Part shown: positions 1 through 7,142 of the stretch, piece after piece
Layout: every line of letters begins with the position of its first letter
How positions within the stretch are numbered: the stretch's first letter is position 1
Assembly: GCA_031278735.1 (NCBI GenBank)
Contig: JAITJU010000235.1
Location: forward strand, 1-7,142
Length of the DNA stretch: 7,142 nucleotides
Origin: Zoogloeaceae bacterium
GTDB taxonomy: Bacteria > Pseudomonadota > Gammaproteobacteria > Burkholderiales > Rhodocyclaceae
Direction of reading: 5' to 3'
The notes under the pieces: generated by a model
The model's database searches: none
Told to the model about the DNA's origin: nothing
The model's input: only the letters and a program-made list of their open reading frames with translations
Position numbers and translations under genes: made by a program

Positions 1-2216
<2,216 letters not shown>

Positions 2217-2217
2217 T

Positions 2218-2526
2218 TCAGTTTTTCTCCATGACGCAGGCCAGGGGATGCTGATGCTGCCGGGCGAAGCCGACGACCTGCTCAACCTTGGTGGCCGCCA
2301 CGTCGCGCGAGAAAAGTCCGCAGAGCCCCTGCCCCTCGCGGTGAATCCTCAGCATGATTTCCGTTGCGCGTTCCTTGTTCATGGCAAAAAAGCGTTGCAG
2401 CACATGGATCACGAAATCCATGGGCGTGTAATCGTCATTCAACAGCAATACCCTGTAAAGATGGGGCGGCTCAACCTGAACCGCTTCCATTTCAAGGATT
2501 GCCTCCTGCTGGTCCTGGGCATCCAT
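2218..2526 (-). CDS. clpS: ClpS, N-degron adaptor of ClpAP
   Basis: Small adaptor (102 aa) that binds proteins with N-terminal Leu, Phe, Tyr or Trp and delivers them to the ClpA N-domain; it also blocks other ClpA substrates. The core is intact: LYRVLLLNDDYTPMDF at 23-38 holds the pocket residues N30, D31, D32 and M36, and H62 matches the E. coli histidine that holds the substrate amino group. The C-terminus HPLACVMEKN is typical. The ATG at 2526 gives an N-terminal tail as long as remembered Burkholderiales homologues but has no Shine-Dalgarno sequence; it sits 7 bases after a possible -10 box. The alternative ATG at 2490 (90 aa) has AGGAGG 11 bases upstream and would shorten only the flexible tail. 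An in-frame ATG at 2634 would add unconserved residues. The gene is followed immediately by clpA. Confidence 0.96.
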   Translation of the reverse strand: MDAQDQQEAILEMEAVQVEPPHLYRVLLLNDDYTPMDFVIHVLQRFFAMNKERATEIMLRIHREGQGLCGLFSRDVAATKVEQVVGFARQHQHPLACVMEKN

Positions 2527-2533
2527 GACGAGA

Positions 2534-2561
2534 ATTCTATACAGTCTGGACGAGAGTGCAA
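2534..2561 (-). promoter_or_regulatory. Possible sigma-70 promoter giving a leaderless clpS transcript
   Basis: On the minus strand TTGCAC (2561-2556) and TAGAAT (2539-2534, five of six consensus bases) are separated by 16 bases. Transcription would begin about at 2526-2528, that is at the proposed clpS ATG, which has no Shine-Dalgarno sequence. The -35 match is weak (three of six), so this is a suggestion only. Confidence 0.35.
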
Positions 2562-2595
2562 CCTTGCCGGGAAAACGCCTGGAAACCGCGCCTGT

Positions 2596-2623
2596 TTTAC
2601 AACAATCCTGACAATAACGTAAA
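2596..2623 (-). promoter_or_regulatory. Weak alternative clpS-clpA promoter
   Basis: TTTACG (2623-2618) and TGTAAA (2601-2596), each four of six matches, are 16 bases apart on the minus strand. This would give clpSA a leader of about 65 bases. It competes with the candidate nearer the gene; AT-rich DNA here makes chance matches likely. Confidence 0.2.
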
Positions 2624-2650
2624 AAACAACGCATAAAATGTTAAAAGTTG

Positions 2651-2679
2651 TTGACGAGTGAATGCGGCTCGCGTAAAAC
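2651..2679 (+). promoter_or_regulatory. Sigma-70 promoter of the cold-shock gene
   Basis: TTGACG (2651-2656, five of six) and TAAAAC (2674-2679, four of six) are separated by exactly 17 bases. The 30 bases before the -35 box are very A/T-rich, like an UP element, which fits the high expression usual for csp genes. Transcription would start near 2686, giving a leader of about 108 bases, a length typical for regulated csp messages. Confidence 0.6.
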
Positions 2680-2746
2680 GACGCCGTTTGGATTCGAGAG
2701 TATCGCTACGCCGCTGGCGCCGGTCGCTGGAGTCAAAACAGGCAGT

Positions 2747-2777
2747 CGGGATTTTTTCCCGTGTTTTTTTGTTTTTT
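2747..2777 (+). promoter_or_regulatory. Terminator-like hairpin and U-rich tract in the csp leader
   Basis: CGGGA (2747-2751) and TCCCG (2757-2761) form a five-pair stem around a T5 loop. TG, seven T, G and six T follow, up to 2777, ending three bases before the AGGAAG ribosome binding site (2780-2785). It resembles a weak intrinsic terminator inside the leader. Cold-shock proteins are known to bind U-rich RNA and to melt such hairpins, so feedback or cold-dependent read-through is possible; that role is inference. Confidence 0.4.
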
Positions 2778-2793
2778 GTAGGAAGCAGCAAAT

Positions 2794-2997
2794 ATGGCAA
2801 CTGGTACTGTCAAGTGGTTCAACGATTCCAAAGGATTCGGCTTCATCACTCCGGATGACGGAAGCGAAGACCTTTTCGCACATTTTTCCGCCATCACCAT
2901 GAATGGCTTCAAGACCCTCAAAGAAGGCGAAAAAGTTTCTTTCGATGTCGTGCAAGGGCAGAAAGGCAAGCAAGCCGCCAACATTCAGCGCGCCTGA
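2794..2997 (+). CDS. Cold-shock protein, CspA family
   Basis: A 67-residue single cold-shock domain: a five-stranded beta barrel that binds single-stranded RNA and DNA and keeps messages unfolded. MATGTVKWFN begins the domain; RNP1 is KGFGFI (13-18) and RNP2 is LFAHF (27-31), where A29 replaces the more usual valine. The aromatic binding residues W8, F15, F17, F28, H30 and F31 are present, and the C-terminus AANIQ is typical. Start: ATG with AGGAAG eight bases upstream. The gene is divergent from clpS-clpA and convergent with dnaQ, and it has its own promoter and terminators, so it is monocistronic. A csp next to clpSA is common in Burkholderiales. Sequence alone does not tell whether it is cold-induced or constitutive, so no numbered csp name is given. 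Confidence 0.97.
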   Translation: MATGTVKWFNDSKGFGFITPDDGSEDLFAHFSAITMNGFKTLKEGEKVSFDVVQGQKGKQAANIQRA

Positions 2998-3020
2998 ATC
3001 CGGGCACTTGCTCCTTGTGC

Positions 3021-3045
3021 AAACCCGCCGCAAGGCGGGTTTTTT
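3021..3045 (+). terminator. Main intrinsic terminator of csp (first hairpin of a tandem set)
   Basis: AAACCCGCC (3021-3029), loop GCAA (a GNRA tetraloop) and GGCGGGTTT (3034-3042) form a nine-pair stem ending in a run of six T (3040-3045), 24 bases after the csp stop. On the other strand the same hairpin is followed by only three T, so it may also stop dnaQ transcripts, less efficiently. Confidence 0.9.
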
Positions 3046-3117
3046 ATTGCTGCCGCCGCAAGGCGGGTTTTTTGTTGCCGCCGCAAGGCGGGTTTTTGTT
3101 GCCGCCGCAGGGCGGGG
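3046..3117 (+). repeat. Three further tandem copies of the csp terminator hairpin
   Basis: The motif CCGCC-GCAA-GGCGG recurs with stems at 3053-3066 and 3078-3091, and as CCGCC-GCAG-GGCGG at 3102-3115. Measured from loop to loop, with the first terminator, the spacing is 28, 25 and 24 bases. Copies two and three keep tails of six and five T; the last has no T tail. Only the first copy has the longer stem, because the C before CCGCC is G in the others. The array ends four bases before the dnaQ stop codon. It looks like stepwise duplication of one terminator, with the last copy decayed. Confidence 0.85.
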
Positions 3118-3120
3118 AGG

Positions 3121-3867
3121 TCATGCCTGATCGGCATGTTCCGCTTCCGGCGCGGCTTCCGCGTCCAGGAAAAGGCAAACGCCGCCGCTCTCCTCGCGGA
3201 TATGCGCCAGCACCGCCGCGTGCGCCTTGCGCTCTTCGGCGTCGGCGCGGCGGACGATCAGGGGCGGACGCGCGCCTGCGGCGCCTCCCGTCTGGCGCGC
3301 CTCCGCCATTGCCTTTGACAGGGGCGTGGTCATATCCATCACCAGACTTTCCTGGCCGCGCGTCATGGCGAGATAGACGTCCGCCAGCAATTCCGCGTCC
3401 AGCAGCGCGCCGTGCAGTGTGCGGTGGGCGTTGCTGATCTGATAACGCTCGCAGAGAGCGTCGAGGTTGTTGCGCTTGCCCGGATGCAGCTCACGCGCCA
3501 TTTTCAGGGTGTCGCGCACACTGGCGCAGACCTTCTGGGTGGCGGGCAGATCAAGACGCGCCAGTTCCATGTCGAGAAACCCGATATCGAACGGCGCGTT
3601 GTGGATAATCAGCTCCGCGCCCGCGATGAATTCCATGAATTCGCCGGCAATCTGCGCGAAGCGGGGTTTGTCCTCAAGAAACTCATTGCTGATGCCGTGT
3701 ATTTCCAGCGCGCCGACGCTGATTTCCCGGTCGGGATTGAGATAATGATGCAGATGACGGCCTGTCAGGCAGCGATTTTTCATTTCCACGCAGGCAATCT
3801 CAATGATGCGATGCCCCAGATGCGGCTCCAGGCCGGTGGTCTCGGTATCCAAAAAAATCTGACGCAT
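3121..3867 (-). CDS. dnaQ: DNA polymerase III epsilon subunit, 3'-5' proofreading exonuclease
   Basis: Removes misincorporated nucleotides as part of the Pol III core (alpha-epsilon-theta). 248 aa against 243 in E. coli. The DEDDh exonuclease residues are all visible: Exo I DTETTGL with D7 and E9, Exo II HNAPFD with D94, and Exo III HGALLD with H152 and D157. After the domain, QESLVM at 172-177 sits where E. coli has its beta-clamp-binding QTSMAF. The C-terminal segment, with LIVRRAD and GGVCLF, corresponds to the alpha-binding part. Start: ATG at 3867 with AAGGAG ten bases upstream and the first beta strand right after; an in-frame ATG at 3900 would add 11 unconserved residues. It lies 81 bases after panD on the same strand with no clear promoter of its own, so it may be read from the panD promoter. 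It is not beside rnhA, its neighbour in many proteobacteria, at least on the visible side. Confidence 0.97.
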   Translation of the reverse strand: MRQIFLDTETTGLEPHLGHRIIEIACVEMKNRCLTGRHLHHYLNPDREISVGALEIHGISNEFLEDKPRFAQIAGEFMEFIAGAELIIHNAPFDIGFLDMELARLDLPATQKVCASVRDTLKMARELHPGKRNNLDALCERYQISNAHRTLHGALLDAELLADVYLAMTRGQESLVMDMTTPLSKAMAEARQTGGAAGARPPLIVRRADAEERKAHAAVLAHIREESGGVCLFLDAEAAPEAEHADQA

Positions 3868-3917
3868 AGGGCGCAATCTCCTTTCGCGGCTACATTGCAC
3901 GAAAACCCGGCGTTTTT

Positions 3918-3935
3918 CCGGTCGCGCCCGACCGG
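3918..3935. repeat. Perfect inverted repeat between panD and dnaQ
   Basis: CCGGTC (3918-3923) and GACCGG (3930-3935) surround the six bases GCGCCC, making a GC-rich hairpin 14 bases after the panD stop. On the minus strand it is followed by AAAAA, not T, so it is not a classical terminator for panD. It may be a processing or stability hairpin, or a weak Rho-assisted stop. Confidence 0.5.
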
Positions 3936-3948
3936 ATCTTCCTCGCGC

Positions 3949-4332
3949 TCAGTCGGCTTGCTGCGCGGGAATTGCCTTGCCGACGCGCGCGATGCGATTT
4001 TGCGCGTCCGCGTATACCAGACGAGGCGTATGACGGGCGATTTCCGCCTCGTCCATCTGCGCGAAGCTGGCGATGATCAGCAGGTCGCCCGGCGCGGCCT
4101 TGCGGGCGGCGGAACCATTGACCGAGATGACGCCGGAACCGCGCTCGGCGCGAATGGCGTACGTGGAAAACCGTTCACCATTGTGGATGTTCCAGATGTC
4201 GACCTGTTCATATTCCTTGATGTCGGCGGCGTCCAGCAGGTTTTCATCAATGGCGCAGGAACCTTCGTAATTCAGTTCGGAATGCGTCGTCGTGACCCGG
4301 TGCAGCTTGGACTTGAGCATGATTCGTTGCAT
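3949..4332 (-). CDS. panD: Aspartate 1-decarboxylase proenzyme
   Basis: Makes beta-alanine from L-aspartate, the second substrate of PanC. It is made as an inactive precursor that cuts itself between G24 and S25 in the motif YEGSC; the new N-terminal serine becomes the pyruvoyl cofactor of the alpha chain. 127 aa, as usual (E. coli 126). K9 in SKLHR, Y22, R54 in GERFSTYAI, T57 and the proton donor Y58 are all present, followed by the conserved SVNGSAA. The numbering matches E. coli from the first residue, which fixes the start at 4332. The ribosome binding site is weak (GGGTGA five bases upstream). The gene follows panC after 97 bases that contain a strong promoter, so it can be expressed independently of panBC. 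The GS cleavage pair is intact, so the enzyme should mature; whether it needs a maturation factor cannot be read here. Confidence 0.98.
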   Translation of the reverse strand: MQRIMLKSKLHRVTTTHSELNYEGSCAIDENLLDAADIKEYEQVDIWNIHNGERFSTYAIRAERGSGVISVNGSAARKAAPGDLLIIASFAQMDEAEIARHTPRLVYADAQNRIARVGKAIPAQQAD

Positions 4333-4374
4333 GGCGTCACCCGTCTGGAAGTTGGGGGAGGTTCGGGGAAACGC

Positions 4375-4402
4375 ATTGTAGCGACAAATTCTTTACTGTC
4401 AA
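4375..4402 (-). promoter_or_regulatory. Near-consensus sigma-70 promoter of panD
   Basis: On the minus strand TTGACA (4402-4397, full consensus) and TACAAT (4380-4375, five of six) are 16 bases apart, between the panC stop and the panD start. Transcription would begin around 4368, giving a leader of about 36 bases. This is the best promoter in the window; it should make panD, and perhaps dnaQ, independent of panBC. Confidence 0.75.
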
Positions 4403-4431
4403 ATAAAGATTTTGTGTCCGCAATCGCCGCG

Positions 4432-5262
4432 CTATTCGATTTCCAGGTTGTCGATCAGGCGCGTCGCGCCCAGGCGAGCGGCGGCCACAATCACCAGACT
4501 TTGTGCTGCGTCGGAAGGCGCCTGCAGGTCGGATTGCCGACACACGACAAGGTAATCCGTCTTCCACCCATGATGTTCCAGGCTTTGGCGGGCTTCCTGT
4601 TGCAGGGCCGCGCTGCGCGCCCAGCCCTCTCGCGATACGGCCTCCTTCAGCGCGCGCAGCGTCTGGTACAGGCGCGGCGCTTCCGCGCGTTCGGCGGGGG
4701 AAAGATAGGCATTGCGCGAAGAGAGCGCCAGGCCATCCGGAGCGCGCACGGTATCCATGCCGACGATTTCGATGGGCAGCGCCAGTTGTTGGGTCATCAG
4801 ACGAATCAGCATCCACTGCTGGTAATCCTTTTTGCCAAACAGCGCCGTCTGCGGCTGCACGCAGTTGAAAAGCTTCAAGACCACTGTGGCGACGCCGCGA
4901 AAATGGCCGGGACGAAACTCGCCCTCCAGCAGATGTTGCAAATCGGGCGGTTCGACGAAACAGGTCTGCGGCTCTGGATACAATTCCGCCTCGTCCGGCG
5001 CGAACAGCGCATCCACGCCCGCCTTGGCCAGTTTTTCGCCGTCTTCTTGCAAGGTGCGCGGATAGCGCTCGAAATCCTCGCCAGGGCCAAATTGCAGACG
5101 ATTGACGAACACGCTGGCAATGACCGTATCGGCGTATTTGCGCGCGGCGCGCGTCAGGGCAAGATGACCTTCGTGCAGGCTGCCCATGGTCGGCACGAAG
5201 GCCACGCGCGCCACGCCTTGCCGATACTGACGCAAATCGCCGAGACGGTGAAAGACGCGCAT
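4432..5262 (-). CDS. panC: Pantothenate synthetase (pantoate--beta-alanine ligase)
   Basis: Joins pantoate and beta-alanine with ATP, through pantoyl-adenylate, to give pantothenate, AMP and diphosphate; last step before coenzyme A synthesis, cytoplasmic. 276 aa, normal for the family (E. coli 283). The nucleotidyltransferase fold shows PTMGSLHEGH at 24-33 with the HxGH-like H30 and H33, the pantoate-binding segment VFVNRLQFGP at 51-60 with Q57, FGKKDYQQ at 142-149, and SSRNAYLS at 181-188, equivalent to the KMSKS loop. VNRLQF in place of VNPMQF is a form I associate with betaproteobacteria. The ATG at 5262 lies five bases after the panB stop and has no good Shine-Dalgarno sequence, so translation is probably coupled to panB. 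No terminator is seen after its TAG stop; the next gene, panD, has its own promoter. Confidence 0.98.
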   Translation of the reverse strand: MRVFHRLGDLRQYRQGVARVAFVPTMGSLHEGHLALTRAARKYADTVIASVFVNRLQFGPGEDFERYPRTLQEDGEKLAKAGVDALFAPDEAELYPEPQTCFVEPPDLQHLLEGEFRPGHFRGVATVVLKLFNCVQPQTALFGKKDYQQWMLIRLMTQQLALPIEIVGMDTVRAPDGLALSSRNAYLSPAERAEAPRLYQTLRALKEAVSREGWARSAALQQEARQSLEHHGWKTDYLVVCRQSDLQAPSDAAQSLVIVAAARLGATRLIDNLEIE

Positions 5263-5267
5263 GGCTT

Positions 5268-6080
5268 TCAGTAGGAAAATTCAGCGGAAGGAAAGGTTCC
5301 GGCCTTGACTTCCCGGACATAGGTCGCCACCGCCGCCTGCACGCTTTCCGCGCCCGCCATGAAATTCTTGACGAAGCGCGGTTTCTTGCCGGGACTGATG
5401 TCCAGCATGTCGTAGATCACCAGTACCTGTCCGGAAGTTTGCGCGCCCGCGCCAATGCCGATGGTCGGGATGCGCAGCTTTTTCGTTATCGTCTCGCCCA
5501 GCGCGGCGGGCAGGGCTTCCAGCACCAGCATGGCCGCGCCCGCCGCCTCCAGCGCCAGCGCGTCCGCCAGCAAACGCTCGGCGTCGGTCTCGCTTTTGCC
5601 CTGGACGCGAAAACCGCCCAGTTGATGCACCGATTGCGGCGTCAATCCGATATGTCCGCAGACCGGAATTCCCCGGCGCGCCAGAAAACGTGTCGTTTCC
5701 GCCATTTCCGCCCCGCCTTCGAGCTTGACCATCTGCGCGCCCGCCGCCATCAGGGGCACGGCATTGCGAAAGGTCTCCTCCGGACTGATCTGCGAAGTGC
5801 CGAAAGGCATGTCCGCGACGATCATCGCCGTTTTGCTGCCGCGCCGCACCGCCGCCGTGTGATAGCAAATGTCCGACAGGCTCACCGGCAAGGTGGATTC
5901 CTGTCCCTGCACCACGTTGCCCAGGGAGTCGCCCACCAGCAGCAATTCCACGCCCGCCGCTTCCGACAGCGCCGCAAAACTCGCGTCGCAGCAGGTCAGC
6001 ATGACCAGTTTTTCACTCGCCCGATGGCGCTTTTCCAAATCGGTCAGCGTCAGACGGCGGACTTGGGGTTGTACCGACAT
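5268..6080 (-). CDS. panB: Ketopantoate hydroxymethyltransferase
   Basis: First committed step of pantothenate synthesis: transfers a hydroxymethyl group from 5,10-methylene-tetrahydrofolate to 2-ketoisovalerate, giving ketopantoate. 270 aa from the chosen start. The TIM-barrel fold shows TCCDASFA at 29-36, LVGDSLGN with D51, the conserved STLPV and YHTAAVRRG, the Mg2+-binding D90 in VADMPFG, VKLEGG with K119 and E121, CGHIGLTPQSV at 141-151, LVLE with catalytic E188, and IPTIGIGAGA. Two in-frame ATGs lie six bases apart: 6086 touches the GGAAGGA sequence with no spacer, while 6080 has six bases between AAGGA and the ATG, so 6080 is preferred. It heads panB-panC, with a five-base gap to panC. 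No convincing promoter is visible in front; a two-copy repeat lies about 50 bases upstream. The reductase for the next step (panE or ilvC) is not in the window. Confidence 0.98.
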   Translation of the reverse strand: MSVQPQVRRLTLTDLEKRHRASEKLVMLTCCDASFAALSEAAGVELLLVGDSLGNVVQGQESTLPVSLSDICYHTAAVRRGSKTAMIVADMPFGTSQISPEETFRNAVPLMAAGAQMVKLEGGAEMAETTRFLARRGIPVCGHIGLTPQSVHQLGGFRVQGKSETDAERLLADALALEAAGAAMLVLEALPAALGETITKKLRIPTIGIGAGAQTSGQVLVIYDMLDISPGKKPRFVKNFMAGAESVQAAVATYVREVKAGTFPSAEFSY

Positions 6081-6086
6081 AAACAT

Positions 6087-6093
6087 TCCTTCC
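6087..6093 (-). promoter_or_regulatory. Ribosome binding site that decides the panB start
   Basis: GGAAGGA (minus strand, 6093-6087) directly abuts the ATG at 6086 but is six bases from the ATG at 6080. Normal Shine-Dalgarno spacing favours the second, giving a protein two residues shorter (MSVQPQ instead of MFMSVQPQ). Confidence 0.6.
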
Positions 6094-6131
6094 GCAAACA
6101 GAGACGTTATCCTATCAGAGAGTACAGCGCG

Positions 6132-6169
6132 TTTGATTTCTGGACGGATCGAATTTGATTTTCGGACGG
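6132..6169. repeat. Two-copy direct repeat with 22-base period upstream of panB
   Basis: TTTGATTTCTGGACGG (6132-6147) and TTTGATTTTCGGACGG (6154-6169) differ at two of 16 bases. Their 22-base spacing is about two helical turns, so a protein bound to both would lie on the same face of the DNA. The nearer copy ends about 50 bases before the panB start. A regulator site is possible but unproven; a small chance duplication is the alternative. Confidence 0.5.
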
Positions 6170-6186
6170 AGAATTTTTGGAGGTTT

Positions 6187-6442
6187 TCAGGCGCAGCGGG
6201 CGGCGGACAGGATCAGGATGGTCTTCGGGCAGTCCTCGGCAGTGTCCTTGATGCGCGGGATGGCGCGGATCATGTCGGCGAGTTCGGCGGCAAACGTCGG
6301 CCCCGACCACGCCCAGCGTCAGCGCGTCCCGCGAGAATCCGCCGACCGGGATGGCAGAAGGATCGCGCGCCCTGCCCTACCCGCGCAAGACCGGCGCCGA
6401 TAATGCCTTTGTAATGGAATTCCGCCCTGTCGGCTCGGTCAT
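6187..6442 (-). pseudogene. Degenerate gene remnant following the peptide-transporter ATPase
   Basis: An ATG at 6442 overlaps the ATPase stop in an ATGA junction and has GGAGG four bases upstream, the usual sign of a coupled next gene. The frame (MTEPTGRNS...) meets TAG at 6379-6377 after 21 codons, then continues open with coding-like GC-rich third positions through AIPVGGFSRDALTLGVVGA. Near 6295-6305 the coding signal moves to another frame, where PTFAAELADMIRAIPRIKD runs to a TGA at 6189-6187. This looks like a short or internally deleted gene with one stop and one frameshift. I do not recognise the family. Alternatives: a real 21-residue peptide at the start, or a 28-residue ORF from the ATG at 6273; both seem less likely than decay. 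The rest of the gap up to panB (6087-6186) holds only the repeat noted before panB. Confidence 0.5.
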
Positions 6443-7142
6443 TTGTCCTCCATCCCCTGAAAATGACAGGCGGACAGGTGGCTGGCGTCGTTTTCCGCGG
6501 GCAGGAGCGCCGGGATTTCGTTGGCGCAGCGCGTGCTGGTCAGGGGGCAGCGTTGCCGGAAGGGACAGCCGTCGGCGCGATCCAGAGGCGACGGCGGTTC
6601 GCCGACCAGGCGGACCCGGCTCCATTCCCCGCCCAGGGACGGGCGCGCCGCCAGGAGAGCGCGGGCATAGGGATGTCTGGGCGCGCTGAAAAGGGTTTCC
6701 GTCGGGGCTTCCTCCACGATTGTGCCCAGGTACATGACCGCCGTCCGCTGGGCGACGTGGCGCACGACGCCCAGGTCGTGGGAAATGAAGATGAAGCTCG
6801 TGTCGCGGCGCGCCTCGAGATCCCGGAAGAGGTTGATGATTTGCGCCTGGACGGAGACATCCAGGGCGCTGGTCGGCTCGTCGGCGATCACGAGGCGCGG
6901 CTTCAGCATCATGGCGCGGGCGATGGCGACGCGCTGGCGCTGGCCGCCGGAAAGCATGTGCGGATAACGTCGGCGGCATTCCGGGGAAAGACCCACCTGT
7001 TCCAGCATGGCGTCGATTTCGACATCGCGCTCGGCGCGGTTCAGCGCGGCGTTGATCCGGAGCGGCTCGTCCAGGATGGCTTCCAGGGTCTTGCGCGGAT
7101 TCAGGGAAGCGTGGGGATTCTGGAAGACCATCTGCACGAGAG
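6439..7142 (-). CDS. ATP-binding protein of a dipeptide/oligopeptide ABC importer, DppF/OppF type (5' end cut off by window edge)
   Basis: One of the two cytoplasmic ATPases that power peptide (or nickel, or related substrate) uptake through a DppBC/OppBC-like permease. The visible 233 codons begin inside the Q-loop (VQMVFQNP, the form typical of the F-type subunit). They continue with the signature LSGGQRQR at 63-70, Walker B LVIADE at 83-88 followed by the D-loop SALD, and the switch H121 in ISHDL. Walker A and the true start lie beyond the right edge. The tail is the oligopeptide-transporter C-terminal domain with four cysteines (C192, C198, C205, C225). F-type genes usually come last in dppABCDF order, so the other transporter genes probably lie beyond 7142. 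The stop overlaps the ATG of a broken reading frame by an ATGA junction. The substrate cannot be read from the ATPase, so no gene symbol is given. Confidence 0.93.
   Translation of the reverse strand, partial: LVQMVFQNPHASLNPRKTLEAILDEPLRINAALNRAERDVEIDAMLEQVGLSPECRRRYPHMLSGGQRQRVAIARAMMLKPRLVIADEPTSALDVSVQAQIINLFRDLEARRDTSFIFISHDLGVVRHVAQRTAVMYLGTIVEEAPTETLFSAPRHPYARALLAARPSLGGEWSRVRLVGEPPSPLDRADGCPFRQRCPLTSTRCANEIPALLPAENDASHLSACHFQGMEDK

Noticed and set aside
2527..2634. N-terminal extension of ClpS from an upstream ATG at 2634
   Set aside because: The added 36 residues are Cys/Arg-rich, match nothing remembered in the ClpS family, and the segment contains the likely promoter.
3021..3117. 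Short tandem repeats as a CRISPR-like array
   Set aside because: The units are 24-28 bases including the hairpin and T tail, with no unique spacers, and sit exactly where a csp terminator is expected.
4333..4431. Riboswitch in the panC-panD gap
   Set aside because: Only 99 bases, with a strong promoter leaving a leader of about 36 bases; too short for a known aptamer, and no terminator or conserved stem is visible.
3412..5274. 620-codon plus-strand frame spanning dnaQ, panD and panC
   Set aside because: It covers three well-conserved opposite-strand genes and the gaps between them, has no recognisable motif and no domain structure following its own boundaries; an antisense shadow.
4337..5320. 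327-codon minus-strand frame overlapping panC
   Set aside because: Arg/Ala/Gly-rich out-of-frame reading of panC and the end of panB; PanC motifs are all in the other frame.
5439..6158. 239-codon plus-strand frame opposite panB
   Set aside because: Antisense shadow of a fully conserved PanB; composition is rich in Arg, Gln and His, without motifs.
6107..6310. 67-codon minus-strand ORF from a GTG at 6310
   Set aside because: Its first residues continue the decayed frame, but most of it is Arg/His/Pro-rich out-of-frame reading, and it has no evident ribosome binding site.

Overview
The window (roughly 55-60 % GC by eye) looks like ordinary chromosomal DNA of a betaproteobacterium, most likely Burkholderiales. 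This rests on remembered protein likeness (PanB, PanC with VNRLQFGP, ClpS N-terminus) and on the csp-clpS-clpA neighbourhood common in that order. It is an inference; no database was searched.

Layout. Minus strand, 1-2526: clpS then clpA (clpA cut by the left edge), the N-degron adaptor and the unfoldase of ClpAP protease. Plus strand, 2651-3117: a small cold-shock protein gene with its own promoter, a U-rich leader carrying a hairpin, and a tandem series of terminator hairpins after it. Minus strand, 3121-6080: panB-panC-panD, the three dedicated enzymes from 2-ketoisovalerate and aspartate to pantothenate, followed by dnaQ, the proofreading subunit of DNA polymerase III. panB and panC are 5 bases apart; panD has a near-consensus promoter of its own and may also drive dnaQ. 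Minus strand, 6439-7142: the C-terminal two thirds of a DppF/OppF-type peptide-transporter ATPase, cut by the right edge. Between it and panB (6187-6442) lies what looks like the decayed remains of a gene that was once translationally coupled to the ATPase.

All intact genes belong to well-known families and keep their catalytic residues. I found no candidate for a new multi-gene system. What deserves a second look is in the non-coding DNA: the multiplied terminator, the hairpin in the csp leader, a possibly leaderless clpS, a 22-base-period direct repeat before panB, and the broken gene after the transporter ATPase.
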